From Aquimonas sp046318115 (GTDB lineage Bacteria > Pseudomonadota > Gammaproteobacteria > Xanthomonadales > Xanthomonadaceae), in contig JBKCVA010000123.1 in assembly GCA_046318115.1 (NCBI GenBank), positions 1 through 64,000 on the forward strand: 64,000 nucleotides of DNA, in the 5' to 3' direction. The position numbers were made by a program, and so were the translations under genes. The notes below the pieces were generated by a model. It made no database searches. It was not told the origin of the DNA and saw nothing but the letters and a program-made list of their open reading frames with translations. Positions 25,552 to 34,402 of the stretch are shown one piece after another. The stretch's first letter is position 1; every line of letters starts with the position of its first letter.

Positions 25552-27269
25552 GCGGGCGTGGCTCCAGAGTGGGTGGGGACCGGTGGGTGTTCGTCTACGG
25601 AGCTGCCCGCCGAATCCAGACGCCGCAGCATCCACAGGCGGTTGCCGCCGCCGGCCAGCGGCGTGAGCTTCCAGGCGTCCATCAGGGTGTCGATGAAGCA
25701 CAGGCCCAGGCCGCCGGGGCGACATTCGTTGAGGTCGCGCGGCTTGATGCGCTCGACATCGACGCAGGCCGCTGTGTCGCTCAGCACGAAGTGCAGGGCC
25801 TCGCCCTCGCGGCGGATCAGCAGCTCGATGCGGCCGCTGCCGCAGCCGCCGCCAAAGGCGTGGCGGATGATGTTGGCGCAGGCTTCATCCAGCGCCAGCA
25901 CCAGTGCGGCGCGCAGATCGGCATCCACGCCCTGCTGCTCCAGCACGGCGTCGGCGGCGTGGCGCATCGGCATCAGCTGGCGGGCTTCGGCGGGAAACTC
26001 GATGCGCAGCAGGGCAGGGGCCTCGCCCTCGATCACCATCAGCGTGGTGTCATCGGTGACGGTCATTCGGCGCAGTCGTCGCACCAGCGCGCGCAGTCGC
26101 GCTTCCGGCGGCAGCAGACGCATCTCGCCCACGGCACGCTGCACGCCGTCCACCCCCAGCAGGTCGCCGTCGTCGCCGCGCACGTCGGTCATGCCGTCCG
26201 AGAACAGGTACAGAGCGGCGCCGTCCAGCGTGGTCTGCTGCTCGGGGTAGCTCAGTCCTCGCAGGATGCCCAGCGGCGGGCCCTCGGCCTCGAATCGCTC
26301 GAAACAGCCTTGGCGATCCACCCGCAGCAAGGGCGGGAAGCCCGCGTTCGCCCACACGGCCCGCTGGCGGAAGGGGTCGTAGTAGCCCGCCACCGCGCAG
26401 ACGAACATGCCGGCGGCGATGGCCTCCATCAGCTCGTCATTGGCGCGCGCCAGCCACTGGCCCGGCGGCAGGCCCTCCTTGCCGGCCCAGCGCAGCAGGC
26501 TGGCGCAGCGGACCATCAGGAACGAGGCATCGAGGCCCTTGCCGGCCACATCGCCGACAGTGAAGGCGATGCGCCCGTCGGGCAGCTCGAAGAAGTCGTA
26601 GAAGTCGCCTGAGATCTCGCGCGCGGGGAAGTTCAACGCACGCAGCGGAAACGCCCCGCGCCTGCGCTTGGGCAGCAGCGAGCGCTGCAGACGCCGGGCC
26701 ATGGTCAGTTCGCGCTGGATGCGGTTCTGCCGTACCACCACTTCGGCCAGACGCGCGTGGTTCAGCGCCAGCGCGGTGGGTGCGGCCAGCAGGCGCAGCG
26801 AATCGGCATCGGCCTCGTCAAAGGGCCCGCCGCCGCGTTTGTTCAGCACCTGCAGGGCGCCGATCGCGCCCTCGGTGGTCATGATCGGCGCGGTCAGCAC
26901 GCTGCGCGTCTCGAAGCCGGTGCGCGCATCCAGGGTGCGGCCGGCAAAGTCCGGGTCGGTGTGGGCGTCGCGCACGATCTCGCAGGCCTGGCGCGCGATG
27001 GCGCGGCCGACCAGACCCTGATCCAGGCGAAGCGCCAGGCCACGGATATCCACCGGCCCATGGCAGGCGCGGCAGACAATGCGCTGCTGCCCCTCATCGA
27101 TGAGGAACACCGCCGAAGCTTCGGCGTCCATCGACTCGGCGATGATCTGCGCGACCTGGGTCAGGGTCTGCTCCAGATCGATCGACACCGCCAGCCGCTG
27201 CGAGAGGTCCGCGAGCCGCGCCAGCAGGCGCTGCTCGGTGGCCTCGGCGGGGGCGGTGGCGAGCTTCAT
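25548..27269 (-). CDS. GAF / SpoIIE-type phosphatase / HATPase (anti-sigma kinase-like) protein
   Basis: Multidomain regulator of 573 aa. A GAF domain (about 35-185: AEASAVFLIDEGQQRIVCRA) is followed by a linker helix (LTMARRLQRSLLP), a PP2C-type phosphatase (about 200-425: SGDFYDFFELPDG, GDVAGKGLDASFLM, LFSDGMTD, TDDTTLMV, the metal-binding aspartates) and an RsbW/HATPase-like domain (about 435-560: ALDEACANIIRHAFGG, PGGLGLCFIDTLMD). The G1 box is SDTAACVD where DxGxx is usual. A PP2C phosphatase and serine-kinase-like ATPase in one chain is the hallmark of partner-switching systems acting on STAS proteins. Start at 27269 overlaps pssA by four bases; the gene ends overlapping the STAS gene. 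Confidence 0.92.
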   Translation of the reverse strand: MKLATAPAEATEQRLLARLADLSQRLAVSIDLEQTLTQVAQIIAESMDAEASAVFLIDEGQQRIVCRACHGPVDIRGLALRLDQGLVGRAIARQACEIVRDAHTDPDFAGRTLDARTGFETRSVLTAPIMTTEGAIGALQVLNKRGGGPFDEADADSLRLLAAPTALALNHARLAEVVVRQNRIQRELTMARRLQRSLLPKRRRGAFPLRALNFPAREISGDFYDFFELPDGRIAFTVGDVAGKGLDASFLMVRCASLLRWAGKEGLPPGQWLARANDELMEAIAAGMFVCAVAGYYDPFRQRAVWANAGFPPLLRVDRQGCFERFEAEGPPLGILRGLSYPEQQTTLDGAALYLFSDGMTDVRGDDGDLLGVDGVQRAVGEMRLLPPEARLRALVRRLRRMTVTDDTTLMVIEGEAPALLRIEFPAEARQLMPMRHAADAVLEQQGVDADLRAALVLALDEACANIIRHAFGGGCGSGRIELLIRREGEALHFVLSDTAACVDVERIKPRDLNECRPGGLGLCFIDTLMDAWKLTPLAGGGNRLWMLRRLDSAGSSVDEHPPVPTHSGATPA

Positions 27270-28042
27270 CCGCTGCGTCGACGCAGGCGCCCGACCGCCC
27301 AGCCCAGCGGACCGGACAATGCGTACAGCCAGAACACCGCCAGCAGCACGCGATCCGGTGCCACGGCCAGTGCGATGAACAGGCCGAGCGCGCCAAGGAT
27401 CACGACGAAGGGCACGCGCTCGCCGAAGGGCAAGGCCTTGCCGCTGTGGTAGCGGATGCGGCTGACCATCAGCAGAGCGGCGATCACGGTCACCGCCAGC
27501 GCCGCGTACTCGAGGTCGGCGCCGCCGTAGCCGAACTTGGTGGCGGTCCAGACGAAGGCCATCAGGGTGCCGGCCGCCGCCGGACTGGCGAGGCCGATGA
27601 AGTAGCGCTTGTCGACCACGCCGACCTGGGTGTTGAAGCGGGCCAATCGCAGCGCCGCACAGGCCGCATACAGAAAGGCCACCGCCCAACCGACCTTGCC
27701 CCAGACCGGGCCGTGGTAGATCAGGTTGGACAGCGACCAGTGGTACATCACCAGCGCCGGCGCCATGCCGAAGCTGACCAGGTCGGCCAGCGAGTCGTAC
27801 TGCACGCCGAACTCGCTCTGGGTGTTGGTCATGCGCGCGATACGGCCGTCGAGACCATCGAGCAGGCCGGCGACGAACACGGCGATGGCCGCGCTGGTGA
27901 AGTCGCCGTTGGATGCCGCGATGATCGCGTAGAAGCCCGCGAACAGGCCGCCGGTCGTGAACAGATTGGGCAGCAGATAGATGCTGCGGCGGGGAGGCGG
28001 ACGGGGCGTCTCGCCGCTTGGGCCGGAATCGGTAGCGGTCAT
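27266..28042 (-). CDS. pssA: CDP-diacylglycerol-serine O-phosphatidyltransferase
   Basis: Membrane enzyme that makes phosphatidylserine from CDP-diacylglycerol and serine, 258 aa. The CDP-alcohol phosphotransferase signature is complete (LDGLDGRIARMTNTQSEFGV, then YDSLADLVSFG). The N-terminal segment RSIYLLPNLFTTGGLFAGFY and several further hydrophobic segments are typical of the PssA of this group. An in-frame ATG also exists at 28099 with a better Shine-Dalgarno (GAAGGG); the start at 28042 is chosen because it begins close to the family N-terminus. The gene heads the chain with the phosphatase, STAS and mla genes and is divergent from the DUF4124 gene. Confidence 0.9.
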   Translation of the reverse strand: MTATDSGPSGETPRPPPRRSIYLLPNLFTTGGLFAGFYAIIAASNGDFTSAAIAVFVAGLLDGLDGRIARMTNTQSEFGVQYDSLADLVSFGMAPALVMYHWSLSNLIYHGPVWGKVGWAVAFLYAACAALRLARFNTQVGVVDKRYFIGLASPAAAGTLMAFVWTATKFGYGGADLEYAALAVTVIAALLMVSRIRYHSGKALPFGERVPFVVILGALGLFIALAVAPDRVLLAVFWLYALSGPLGWAVGRLRRRSG

Positions 28043-28207
28043 GTGGCTGGCGGCAGGGCACCCGGACGCGGGTGCGAACCGGCGAGAGTGTACTTGCATC
28101 GGCGCAGCCCTTCAGGCGGTCGCAGGCGCCGCCCGCGCCCTTGCGCCTTGCCAGCGCGCGGAGCGGGTGCTACGAAGTGCGCACCCGCAGCCCAAGGATT
28201 CCGCGCC

Positions 28208-28708
28208 ATGCGCCAGTCGATCCGCACCACCGCTCTTCTTGTCGGCGTGGCCTTGCTGGGCCTGTCGACCGCAGCCAGCGCTACCGAGGTCTATCGCTGG
28301 AAAGACGCCAACGGCGTCACCCAGTACGGTGAGCGGCCGCCCGAAGGCACCCAGGCGGAGCGCGTGGCCCTGCGCGCCGAGCCCAGCGTGGCGCCCGCGC
28401 CGGCGGCGGCCAGCACGCAGGCCGCGGCCGTTACGGTGGACGACCCCAACCTGAGCCCCGACGAGCGCGCCGAGATCGCCCGTCAACGCGCGCTTGAGGC
28501 CGCCGCCGAAGCGCGTCGGCAGAGTCGCGCCGCTTCCTGTGCCCGCGCCCAGCAGAACCTGCAGGTGCTGCGCGCCAACGACTACGTCAGCCTGCGCGAC
28601 GGCGAAACCACGCGCACTCTGACCACAGCCGAGCGCCAGCAGCAGATTGCCGAGAATGAAGCGGCAGAGACCGAGCACTGCGCACCCGAGATCGACGACG
28701 AAGGCTGA
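28208..28708 (+). CDS. DUF4124 domain exported protein
   Basis: Small secreted or periplasmic protein of 166 aa. A signal peptide (MRQSIRTTALLVGVALLGLS, cleavage after ASA) is followed by the DUF4124 motif EVYRWKDANGVTQYGERPPEG. The C-terminal half is alanine/glutamine-rich and helical (RQRALEAAAEARRQSRAA) and ends with an acidic tail. DUF4124 proteins are frequent in Xanthomonadaceae; the function is unknown. Confidence 0.85.
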   Translation: MRQSIRTTALLVGVALLGLSTAASATEVYRWKDANGVTQYGERPPEGTQAERVALRAEPSVAPAPAAASTQAAAVTVDDPNLSPDERAEIARQRALEAAAEARRQSRAASCARAQQNLQVLRANDYVSLRDGETTRTLTTAERQQQIAENEAAETEHCAPEIDDEG

Positions 28709-28845
28709 TCGACCCCGGCCCAGACCTGCGCGTCTGCGGTGCTCGATGGCCTCCTGCCGCCGGTGAGGTAGCGCCGGGCGGCAGGCAGGCTCTCAGGGGC
28801 GGACTCGGCGAGCGTTGCGGCTTCTCGCTCCGCCCACGCGCAGGA

Positions 28846-29505
28846 ATGGATCCTGCACGCCGGTCAGGCTCGCCGAACCCGCCGCGGATCCCGCCCATCG
28901 CCCCGTCCACGCACGAAGACACCGAAGCTGAAGCCCTGCGCCTGATTGGCCTCGCGCTGCGCATGGCGCAGGGTGAACAGGCGGCGCTGGCCGAGTTGTT
29001 CGACCGTTGTTCGGCGCGCGTGCACGCGCTGGCGCTGCGCGTGCTGCAGCGGACGGAGGACGCCGAAGAGGTGACCCTCGACACCTTCGCCCAGGCCTGG
29101 GACCGTGCGCCGACCTACGACCCGCAGCGCGGTGAGGTGCTGCCCTGGCTGCTCGGCATGGCCTGGAGCCGAGCCATTGATCGCCTGCGCCGCGAGCGCC
29201 GGCATCGCCGCGCCGAGCCCCTGCATCCAGATGGCGAGGAGCCTGCGTATGCGCAGGCAATGACTGAAAACAGCGCCGACCTGCTGCAGGACCGACTCGA
29301 CGCCGACACGGCTTTGGCGGCCGCGCGTGCGCGGCTTTCGCCTGCGCAGCAGCAGATGCTCTCGCTGGCCTTCGTCGAAGACTTGAGCCACGGCGAGATC
29401 GCCGAGCGCACGGGCGTGCCGCTGGGCACGGTGAAGAGCCATCTGCGCCGAGCCTTGGGGCGTCTGGCCGAACTCCTGGGCGGGCGAGGGCAGGCCAATG
29501 ACTGA
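28846..29505 (+). CDS. ECF-type RNA polymerase sigma factor
   Basis: Group 4 sigma factor of 219 aa. Region 2 includes ALAELFDRCSARVHALALRVL and DTFAQAWDRAPTYDP, and region 4 the helix-turn-helix LVEDLSHGEIAERTGVPLGT-like string, ending KSHLRRALGRL. The 8-base overlap with the next gene, a cupin anti-sigma factor, resembles the RpoE-ChrR pair. A start at 28846 is used; the sequence from EDTEAEALRL onward is the conserved part. Region 2 start RIRPP-rich extension may not be translated. Confidence 0.88.
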   Translation: MDPARRSGSPNPPRIPPIAPSTHEDTEAEALRLIGLALRMAQGEQAALAELFDRCSARVHALALRVLQRTEDAEEVTLDTFAQAWDRAPTYDPQRGEVLPWLLGMAWSRAIDRLRRERRHRRAEPLHPDGEEPAYAQAMTENSADLLQDRLDADTALAAARARLSPAQQQMLSLAFVEDLSHGEIAERTGVPLGTVKSHLRRALGRLAELLGGRGQAND

Positions 29506-29974
29506 GCGCAGGCAAGAGGACCCGCTGCGCCCGCCTGAGGCACCCGATGCCGCGCCCCTGAGCGAGCGCGCCCAGCAGCGCCTGCGCCAGCGTCTGCTGT
29601 CGCGCGTCGATGCCGAGGCCGAGGCCGAGCCCCAGCGTGCGCCCGCGCCGTGGGTGCCGACCTTCGAGGGCGTCGAAGTGCAGACGCTTAGCTTCGATCC
29701 TAAGGCCCGCCAGCAGATCACGCTGTGGCGACTGGCGCCGGGCGCGCGCATCCCGCGCCACACCCACAGCGCCCGCGAGGAATGTCTGGTGCTCGAAGGT
29801 TCGATCCTGCATGCCGGCCAGCATCACCCTGCGGGGGATTTCCTTGTGGCCGAGGCTGGCTCCCGCCATCAGCCCTTCGATTCGCCCGAGGGCGCCCTGC
29901 TGCTGATCCGCGGTGAGCCCGTGCCGCGCCTTGGACGTGCGCTTCGCTGGCTGCTGCGACGGCTGCGGTTGTAG
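29498..29974 (+). CDS. Cupin anti-sigma factor (ChrR-like)
   Basis: Cytoplasmic protein of 158 aa that probably binds the upstream sigma factor. A helical N-terminus (LSERAQQRLRQRLLSRVDAE) is followed by a cupin domain with metal-ligand pattern RHTHSAREECLVLEG and GSRHQPF. The N-terminal zinc-binding HxxxCxxC of classical ChrR is absent, so the contact with sigma would be made without the zinc anti-sigma domain. It overlaps the sigma gene by eight bases, arguing for coupled synthesis. Confidence 0.8.
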   Translation: MTERRQEDPLRPPEAPDAAPLSERAQQRLRQRLLSRVDAEAEAEPQRAPAPWVPTFEGVEVQTLSFDPKARQQITLWRLAPGARIPRHTHSAREECLVLEGSILHAGQHHPAGDFLVAEAGSRHQPFDSPEGALLLIRGEPVPRLGRALRWLLRRLRL

Positions 29975-30024
29975 CTGCCCTGCTGCGCGCCCCTCTCCCG
30001 CCGACCCCCACTGCGAGACCGACC

Positions 30025-30588
30025 ATGAACGCCACCGCCCCAACCCTTGCCGCCGCCCTGATTCTGCTGATGGCGGTCCCTGTTGCCTCCGCCCGGCAGG
30101 TCCTCGACAAGCCGCCCGCCAGCAGCAGCATGTTCGAGTCGACGCGTCCTCCCGCAAGCGACGAAGAGCACGCCGCCGTGCTGGCCGCGCTTGACACCGA
30201 GATCTCCAGCGACCCGGCCGTGTTCGTGCGCGGCTACTTGGTCGATCGCCGCGGCATGACGCTCTACAGCTTCGATCGCGATCGCCCGGGCGTGAGCACC
30301 TGCTATCGCGCCTGCGAAAAGCTGTGGCCGCCGCTGCTGGCCGATCTCGATGCCGTGGACCTTGGCGATTTCAGCGTGCTCGAGCGCATGGACGGCTCAC
30401 GGCAGTGGGCTTTCCGCGGAAAGCCCCTGTACTACTGGCCCTCCGACAAGCGCGCAGGCGATATCACTGGCGACAACGTCAGCGGCGTCTGGCACATCGT
30501 GCCGGAGCCCGATGCTGCGTCTGCGCCCGCACCGGCCCCGGAACCCGCACCTGCACCGGAGCCCAGCGACGAGTACCGGTATCCGTAA
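30025..30588 (+). CDS. COG4315-type exported lipid/heme-site repeat protein
   Basis: Exported protein of 187 aa with two degenerate copies of the COG4315 repeat: GYLVDRRGMTLYSFDRDRPG with STCYRACEKLWPPLLAD, and KPLYYWPSDKRAGDITGD with GVWHIVPEP. A signal peptide ends near ASA, and the C-terminus is a proline/alanine-rich tail (APAPAPEPAPAPEP). The family is associated with iron or oxidative-stress genes but its function is unknown. It follows the sigma/anti-sigma pair after 50 bases, so it is a candidate target. Confidence 0.78.
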   Translation: MNATAPTLAAALILLMAVPVASARQVLDKPPASSSMFESTRPPASDEEHAAVLAALDTEISSDPAVFVRGYLVDRRGMTLYSFDRDRPGVSTCYRACEKLWPPLLADLDAVDLGDFSVLERMDGSRQWAFRGKPLYYWPSDKRAGDITGDNVSGVWHIVPEPDAASAPAPAPEPAPAPEPSDEYRYP

Positions 30589-30934
30589 AGCGGAGCACAC
30601 CCCTCCGCCGCGGCCGGAGTCGCAGGTCCACCGCAGAGGGGCCTGCGCGACTGCAGCGAGGCGGCGTTTCAATTCGCTTGGGGTGAAGCGTCTGCACGCG
30701 CGATCCGCGAGCGCAACTGCCGCGATGCGCGGCCGCGCAGATGCCTTCGGCCTGACTGCGGCGCGCTGATGTCTGTGTGCTGCGAACACCGGCACCCGCC
30801 GCCTCCAAGTCGGTGTCTGCACACGATCTCGACAACTTCGTTCGATTCCGCTGCATCCAAGCGTGCGTTCGCCCGCGTACGTCGCAGAGAGCCGGGCGCC
30901 CCCGGCGCTCGTTCCGACACACTCTGGAGCCCGC
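30589..30934. other. Intergenic region upstream of DUF3034 gene
   Basis: 346 bases without a recognisable gene; the short open frames here overlap in several phases and lack protein features. It presumably contains a promoter for the DUF3034-globin pair. The only clear signal is GGAG eight bases before the start at 30935. Confidence 0.4.
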
Positions 30935-31840
30935 ATGCCTCTTCTCCCAGTCCCCCGCACCGCCTTGTGCGCGGCCATCGCCGCGAGTCTGTTCTTCACC
31001 GCGCCTGTCAGTGCGCAAAGCCAAGCCGGCGGTGCCCGAGGTTTTGGCGGCAAACTGCTGCTCACCGGCGGCGTCACCCAGGTCGAAGGCGCCGGCGGCG
31101 GTGGCCTCACCCCCTGGGCGCTGATCGGCGGCTACGGCACTCGTGACCAGATCGGCGCGAACGCCTACTACACCCGCGTCGGTCTCGACGACTACACGCT
31201 GGACAGCTACGGCGCCCTGGTCGGCCTGTACGACCGCGTCGAGTTCAGCGTCGCGCGTCAGCGCTTCGACACCGGGAACGTCGGCGCGGCGCTGGGCCTG
31301 GGCCGCGGCTTCACCTTCACCCAGGACACGTTCGGCGTGAAGGTCAAACTCGCCGGCGATGCCGTCTACGAGCAGGACCGCTGGCTGCCGCAGCTGGCGC
31401 TGGGCGCGCAGTACAAGCGCAACGACCAGCCCGACGTGCTGGCCTTCGTCGGAGCACAGCGGCGCGACGATGTCGATCTGTATCTGGCTGCCACCAAGCT
31501 TTACCTCGACAGCAGCCTGCTGGTGAACGCCACCCTGCGCTACACCCGCGCCAACCAGTTCGGCATCCTCGGTTTCGGCGGCGACACGCGCGACAGCCGC
31601 AGCCTGGAGCTCGAAGGCAGCGTGGCCCGCTTGCTCAGCCCGAACCTGGCGCTGGGCGCGGAGTTCCGCAGCAAGCCCGACAACCTCGGCATCGCCCGCG
31701 AAGACCACGCCTGGGACGTGTTCCTGGCCTGGGCGCCCAACAAGCACGCCGCGCTGACCTTCGCCTATGTCGACCTCGGCAACATCGTGATCGAGGACGA
31801 CCAGCGCGGCTGGTATCTCAGCCTGCAGCTCGGCTTCTGA
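30935..31840 (+). CDS. DUF3034 family outer-membrane-like protein
   Basis: Exported protein of 301 aa. The start at 30935 has GGAG upstream and opens a signal peptide (MPLLPVPRTALCAAIAASLF) cleaved near SAQS. The mature part begins GGKLLLTGGVTQVEGAGGGG and is rich in alternating hydrophobic residues and terminal aromatic residues (QLGF at the C-terminus), consistent with a beta-barrel. DUF3034 proteins are often next to a truncated globin, as here. The function is unknown. Confidence 0.82.
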   Translation: MPLLPVPRTALCAAIAASLFFTAPVSAQSQAGGARGFGGKLLLTGGVTQVEGAGGGGLTPWALIGGYGTRDQIGANAYYTRVGLDDYTLDSYGALVGLYDRVEFSVARQRFDTGNVGAALGLGRGFTFTQDTFGVKVKLAGDAVYEQDRWLPQLALGAQYKRNDQPDVLAFVGAQRRDDVDLYLAATKLYLDSSLLVNATLRYTRANQFGILGFGGDTRDSRSLELEGSVARLLSPNLALGAEFRSKPDNLGIAREDHAWDVFLAWAPNKHAALTFAYVDLGNIVIEDDQRGWYLSLQLGF

Positions 31841-31883
31841 TCGCCGCGCACGCGACCCAACAACCGACTTCCGGAGACACCCC

Positions 31884-32339
31884 ATGACCCCTTCCCTGCG
31901 TGGCGCCCTGCTGGCCGCCGCCCTCGTCCTTGCCGGCCCGGTCGCCGCCGAGCCCATGAACCCCGCGCCCGCCCATCCGGAACTTCGCCCCGTGCTCGCC
32001 GAGTTCGGCGGTGTCGAGGGCTTGAGTGCGCTGATGGACGACTTCATGCAGCGCCTGCTGGCCGATGAGCGCACCCGCGAGTTCTTCGAGTTCTCCGACC
32101 AGGCGCGCGTCAAGCGCCAGCTGGTCGAACAGTTCTGCGTGATCCTCGGCGGCGACTGCGTCTACAGCGGGCGCAGCATGGCCGAATCGCACCAGGGCCT
32201 GGACATCCGCCGCGACGAGTTCAACGCCCTCGTCGAGATCCTGCAGGACGCCATGCAGGCCAAAGGCGTGCCGTTCTCGGCCCAGAACAAGCTGCTGGCC
32301 AAGTTGGCGCCGATGCAGCGCGAAGTGGTGACGCGCTGA
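31884..32339 (+). CDS. Exported group I truncated haemoglobin
   Basis: Truncated 2-on-2 globin of 151 aa with an N-terminal signal peptide (LLAAALVLAGPVAA). The heme-pocket histidine is seen in MAESHQGLDI, followed by FNALVEILQDAMQAKGVPF and the C-terminal LLAKLAPMQREVV, matching TrHbN. A signal peptide on a globin is unusual; it predicts a periplasmic NO- or O2-binding protein. It follows the DUF3034 gene after 43 bases. Confidence 0.88.
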   Translation: MTPSLRGALLAAALVLAGPVAAEPMNPAPAHPELRPVLAEFGGVEGLSALMDDFMQRLLADERTREFFEFSDQARVKRQLVEQFCVILGGDCVYSGRSMAESHQGLDIRRDEFNALVEILQDAMQAKGVPFSAQNKLLAKLAPMQREVVTR

Positions 32340-32695
32340 GTCGGTGGCGCGCCCACTGCCCGCCCATTGAGCCCCTCTCGGATCGTGGAAAGCGGAGCAG
32401 GGCAGGGGGGGCGGCTGTCGCGGGCGGCCCACGCTCCGCGACCGCCCGATCTAAGCGAAGGCCGCTTCGGGAGAGGGGCGAAGGTCGCGGCGAGCGTCCT
32501 CCCCCTCTCCCCCCACCCCTCCCCCGCGAGGGGGGAGGGGGGCGAAGCGTGTAGGTTGGAACAAGCCGAAGGCGCGTCCCAACACCGTGGCGTGGGCATT
32601 CGCCGTCTTCTGCTGGGCCCGAACGCCCCACCGCTGGCGCCCCGGCCCATGCCCGCTACAATCGGCGCCCCCTTGCATCCCAGCCGGATCCGTCC
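32340..32695. repeat. Intergenic region upstream of proS with CCCTCTCCC element
   Basis: 356 non-coding bases containing CCCCTCTC/GGGAGAGG-like pieces at 32372-32411 and a hairpin-prone block at 32500-32545 (CCCTCTCCCCCCACCCCTCC followed by CGCGAGGGGG). It is related to the element at 23097-23210. A -10-like TACAAT for proS lies at 32657-32662. Confidence 0.65.
32657..32662 (+). promoter_or_regulatory. Possible -10 element of proS
   Basis: TACAAT in the context GCTACAATCGGCG, 34 bases before the ATG at 32696. No good -35 at the usual distance was seen. Confidence 0.4.
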
Positions 32696-34402
32696 ATGCG
32701 TCTGTCGCAGTTCCCCATCACCACCACCAAGGAAACCCCGGCCGACGCCGAAGTCGTCAGCCATCAGCTGATGCTGCGCGCCGGCATGGTGCGCAAGCTG
32801 GGCGCCGGTCTCTACACCTGGACGCCGATCGGTCTGCGTGTGCTGCGCAAGGTCGAGGGCGTGGTGCGCGAGGAGATGAACCGCGCCGGCGCTGTCGAGG
32901 TGCTGATGCCCTCGATCCAGCCGCGCGAGCTGTGGGAAGAGACCGGTCGCTGGCAGAAATTCGGCGGCCAGCTGCTGAAGATCAAGGACCGCAAGGAGGC
33001 CGAGTACTGCTACGGCCCCACCCACGAAGAAGTCATCACCGACTACGCGCGCAGCGAGCTGTCGAGCTACAAGCAGCTGCCGCGCAACTACTACCAGATC
33101 CAGACCAAGTTCCGCGACGAGATCCGCCCGCGCTTCGGCGTGATGCGCGCCCGCGAGTTCCTGATGAAGGACGCCTACTCCTTCCATCTGACGCCCGAGT
33201 GCCTGGAGCGCGAGTACTGGAACATGTTCGCCGCCTACGAGCGCATCTTCACCCGCCTGGGCCTGAAGTTCCGCGCGGTGATGGCTGACTCCGGTGCGAT
33301 CGGCGGCAACGCCTCGCAGGAGTTCCACGTGCTGGCCGAGTCCGGTGAAGACCTGCTCGCCTACTCCGAGAACAGCGACTACGCCGCCAACGTCGAGAAG
33401 GCCGAGTCGCAAGCCCCGGCCGGCCCGCGTCCCGCGGCCACCGAGGACTTCGAGAAGGTCAGCACGCCGACCCAGAAGACCTGCGAAGACGTCGCTGCCC
33501 TGCTGGGCCTGCCGCTGAGTCGCACCGTCAAATCCGTCGCCGTGATCGGCGAGCAGGGCTTCGTGCTGGTGCTGGTGCGCGGCGACCACAGCGTCAACGA
33601 GATCAAGCTCAGCAAGGTGCCGGGCCTCACCGACTATCGCCTGGCCACCGAGGCCGAGATCAAGGCCACCCTGGGTGCCGAGCCGGGTTTCCTGGGCCCC
33701 ATCGGTGCGCCCAAGCCTTTCCAGCTCGTGGTCGACCGCGAGGTCGCGGTGATGGCCGACTTCGTCTGCGGCGCCAACGAAAACGGCTACCACTTCCGCG
33801 GCGTCAACTTCGGTCGCGACCTGCCGGAACCCGAGACCGTCGCCGACGTGCGCACCGTGCTCGAAGGCGACATCGCCCCCGACGGCAGCGGCCCGCTCAA
33901 GCTGGCCCGCGGTATCGAAGTGGGCCACGTGTTCCAGCTGGGCCAGAAGTACGCCGAAGCCATGCACGCCACCGTGCTGGATGAGAACGGCAAGTCCCGC
34001 GTGATGTACATGGGCTGCTACGGCATCGGCGTCAGCCGCATCGTCGCCGCCGCCATCGAACAGAACTTCGACGCCAACGGCATCGTCTGGCCCGAGCCCA
34101 TGGCCCCCTTCCAGGTCGCCGTCTGCGTCATCAACCCGAAGAACGACCCCAAGGTCGCCGAAGCCGCCGAAGCGCTGTACCTCAAGCTGCTGGCCGAAGA
34201 CATCGAAGCCGTCCTCGACGACCGCGGCCTGCGCCCCGGCGTGATGTTCTCCGACATCGAACTCATCGGCATCCCGCACCGCGTAGTCGTCTCCGAGCGC
34301 GGCCTGGCCGCCGGCACCTACGAGTACCGCGCACGGCGGGCGAGTGAGAGTGAGAATCTGGACGAGGCGGGGTTGATGGAGCGGTTGGGGGTGGGGGAGT
34401 AG
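32696..34402 (+). CDS. proS: Prolyl-tRNA synthetase, bacterial type
   Basis: Class II aminoacyl-tRNA synthetase charging tRNA-Pro, 568 aa, normal length with the INS editing domain. Motif 1 region includes GLYTWTPIGLRVLRK, motif 2 TKFRDEIRPRFGVMRAREFLMKDAYSF is seen in part (FRDEIRPRFG), the insertion domain carries GDHSVNEIKLSKVPG, and motif 3 is CYGIGVSRIVAAA. The C-terminal anticodon-binding domain ends with LGVGE. Upstream is a repeat-rich spacer; downstream an accessory island begins within 100 bases. Confidence 0.97.
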   Translation: MRLSQFPITTTKETPADAEVVSHQLMLRAGMVRKLGAGLYTWTPIGLRVLRKVEGVVREEMNRAGAVEVLMPSIQPRELWEETGRWQKFGGQLLKIKDRKEAEYCYGPTHEEVITDYARSELSSYKQLPRNYYQIQTKFRDEIRPRFGVMRAREFLMKDAYSFHLTPECLEREYWNMFAAYERIFTRLGLKFRAVMADSGAIGGNASQEFHVLAESGEDLLAYSENSDYAANVEKAESQAPAGPRPAATEDFEKVSTPTQKTCEDVAALLGLPLSRTVKSVAVIGEQGFVLVLVRGDHSVNEIKLSKVPGLTDYRLATEAEIKATLGAEPGFLGPIGAPKPFQLVVDREVAVMADFVCGANENGYHFRGVNFGRDLPEPETVADVRTVLEGDIAPDGSGPLKLARGIEVGHVFQLGQKYAEAMHATVLDENGKSRVMYMGCYGIGVSRIVAAAIEQNFDANGIVWPEPMAPFQVAVCVINPKNDPKVAEAAEALYLKLLAEDIEAVLDDRGLRPGVMFSDIELIGIPHRVVVSERGLAAGTYEYRARRASESENLDEAGLMERLGVGE

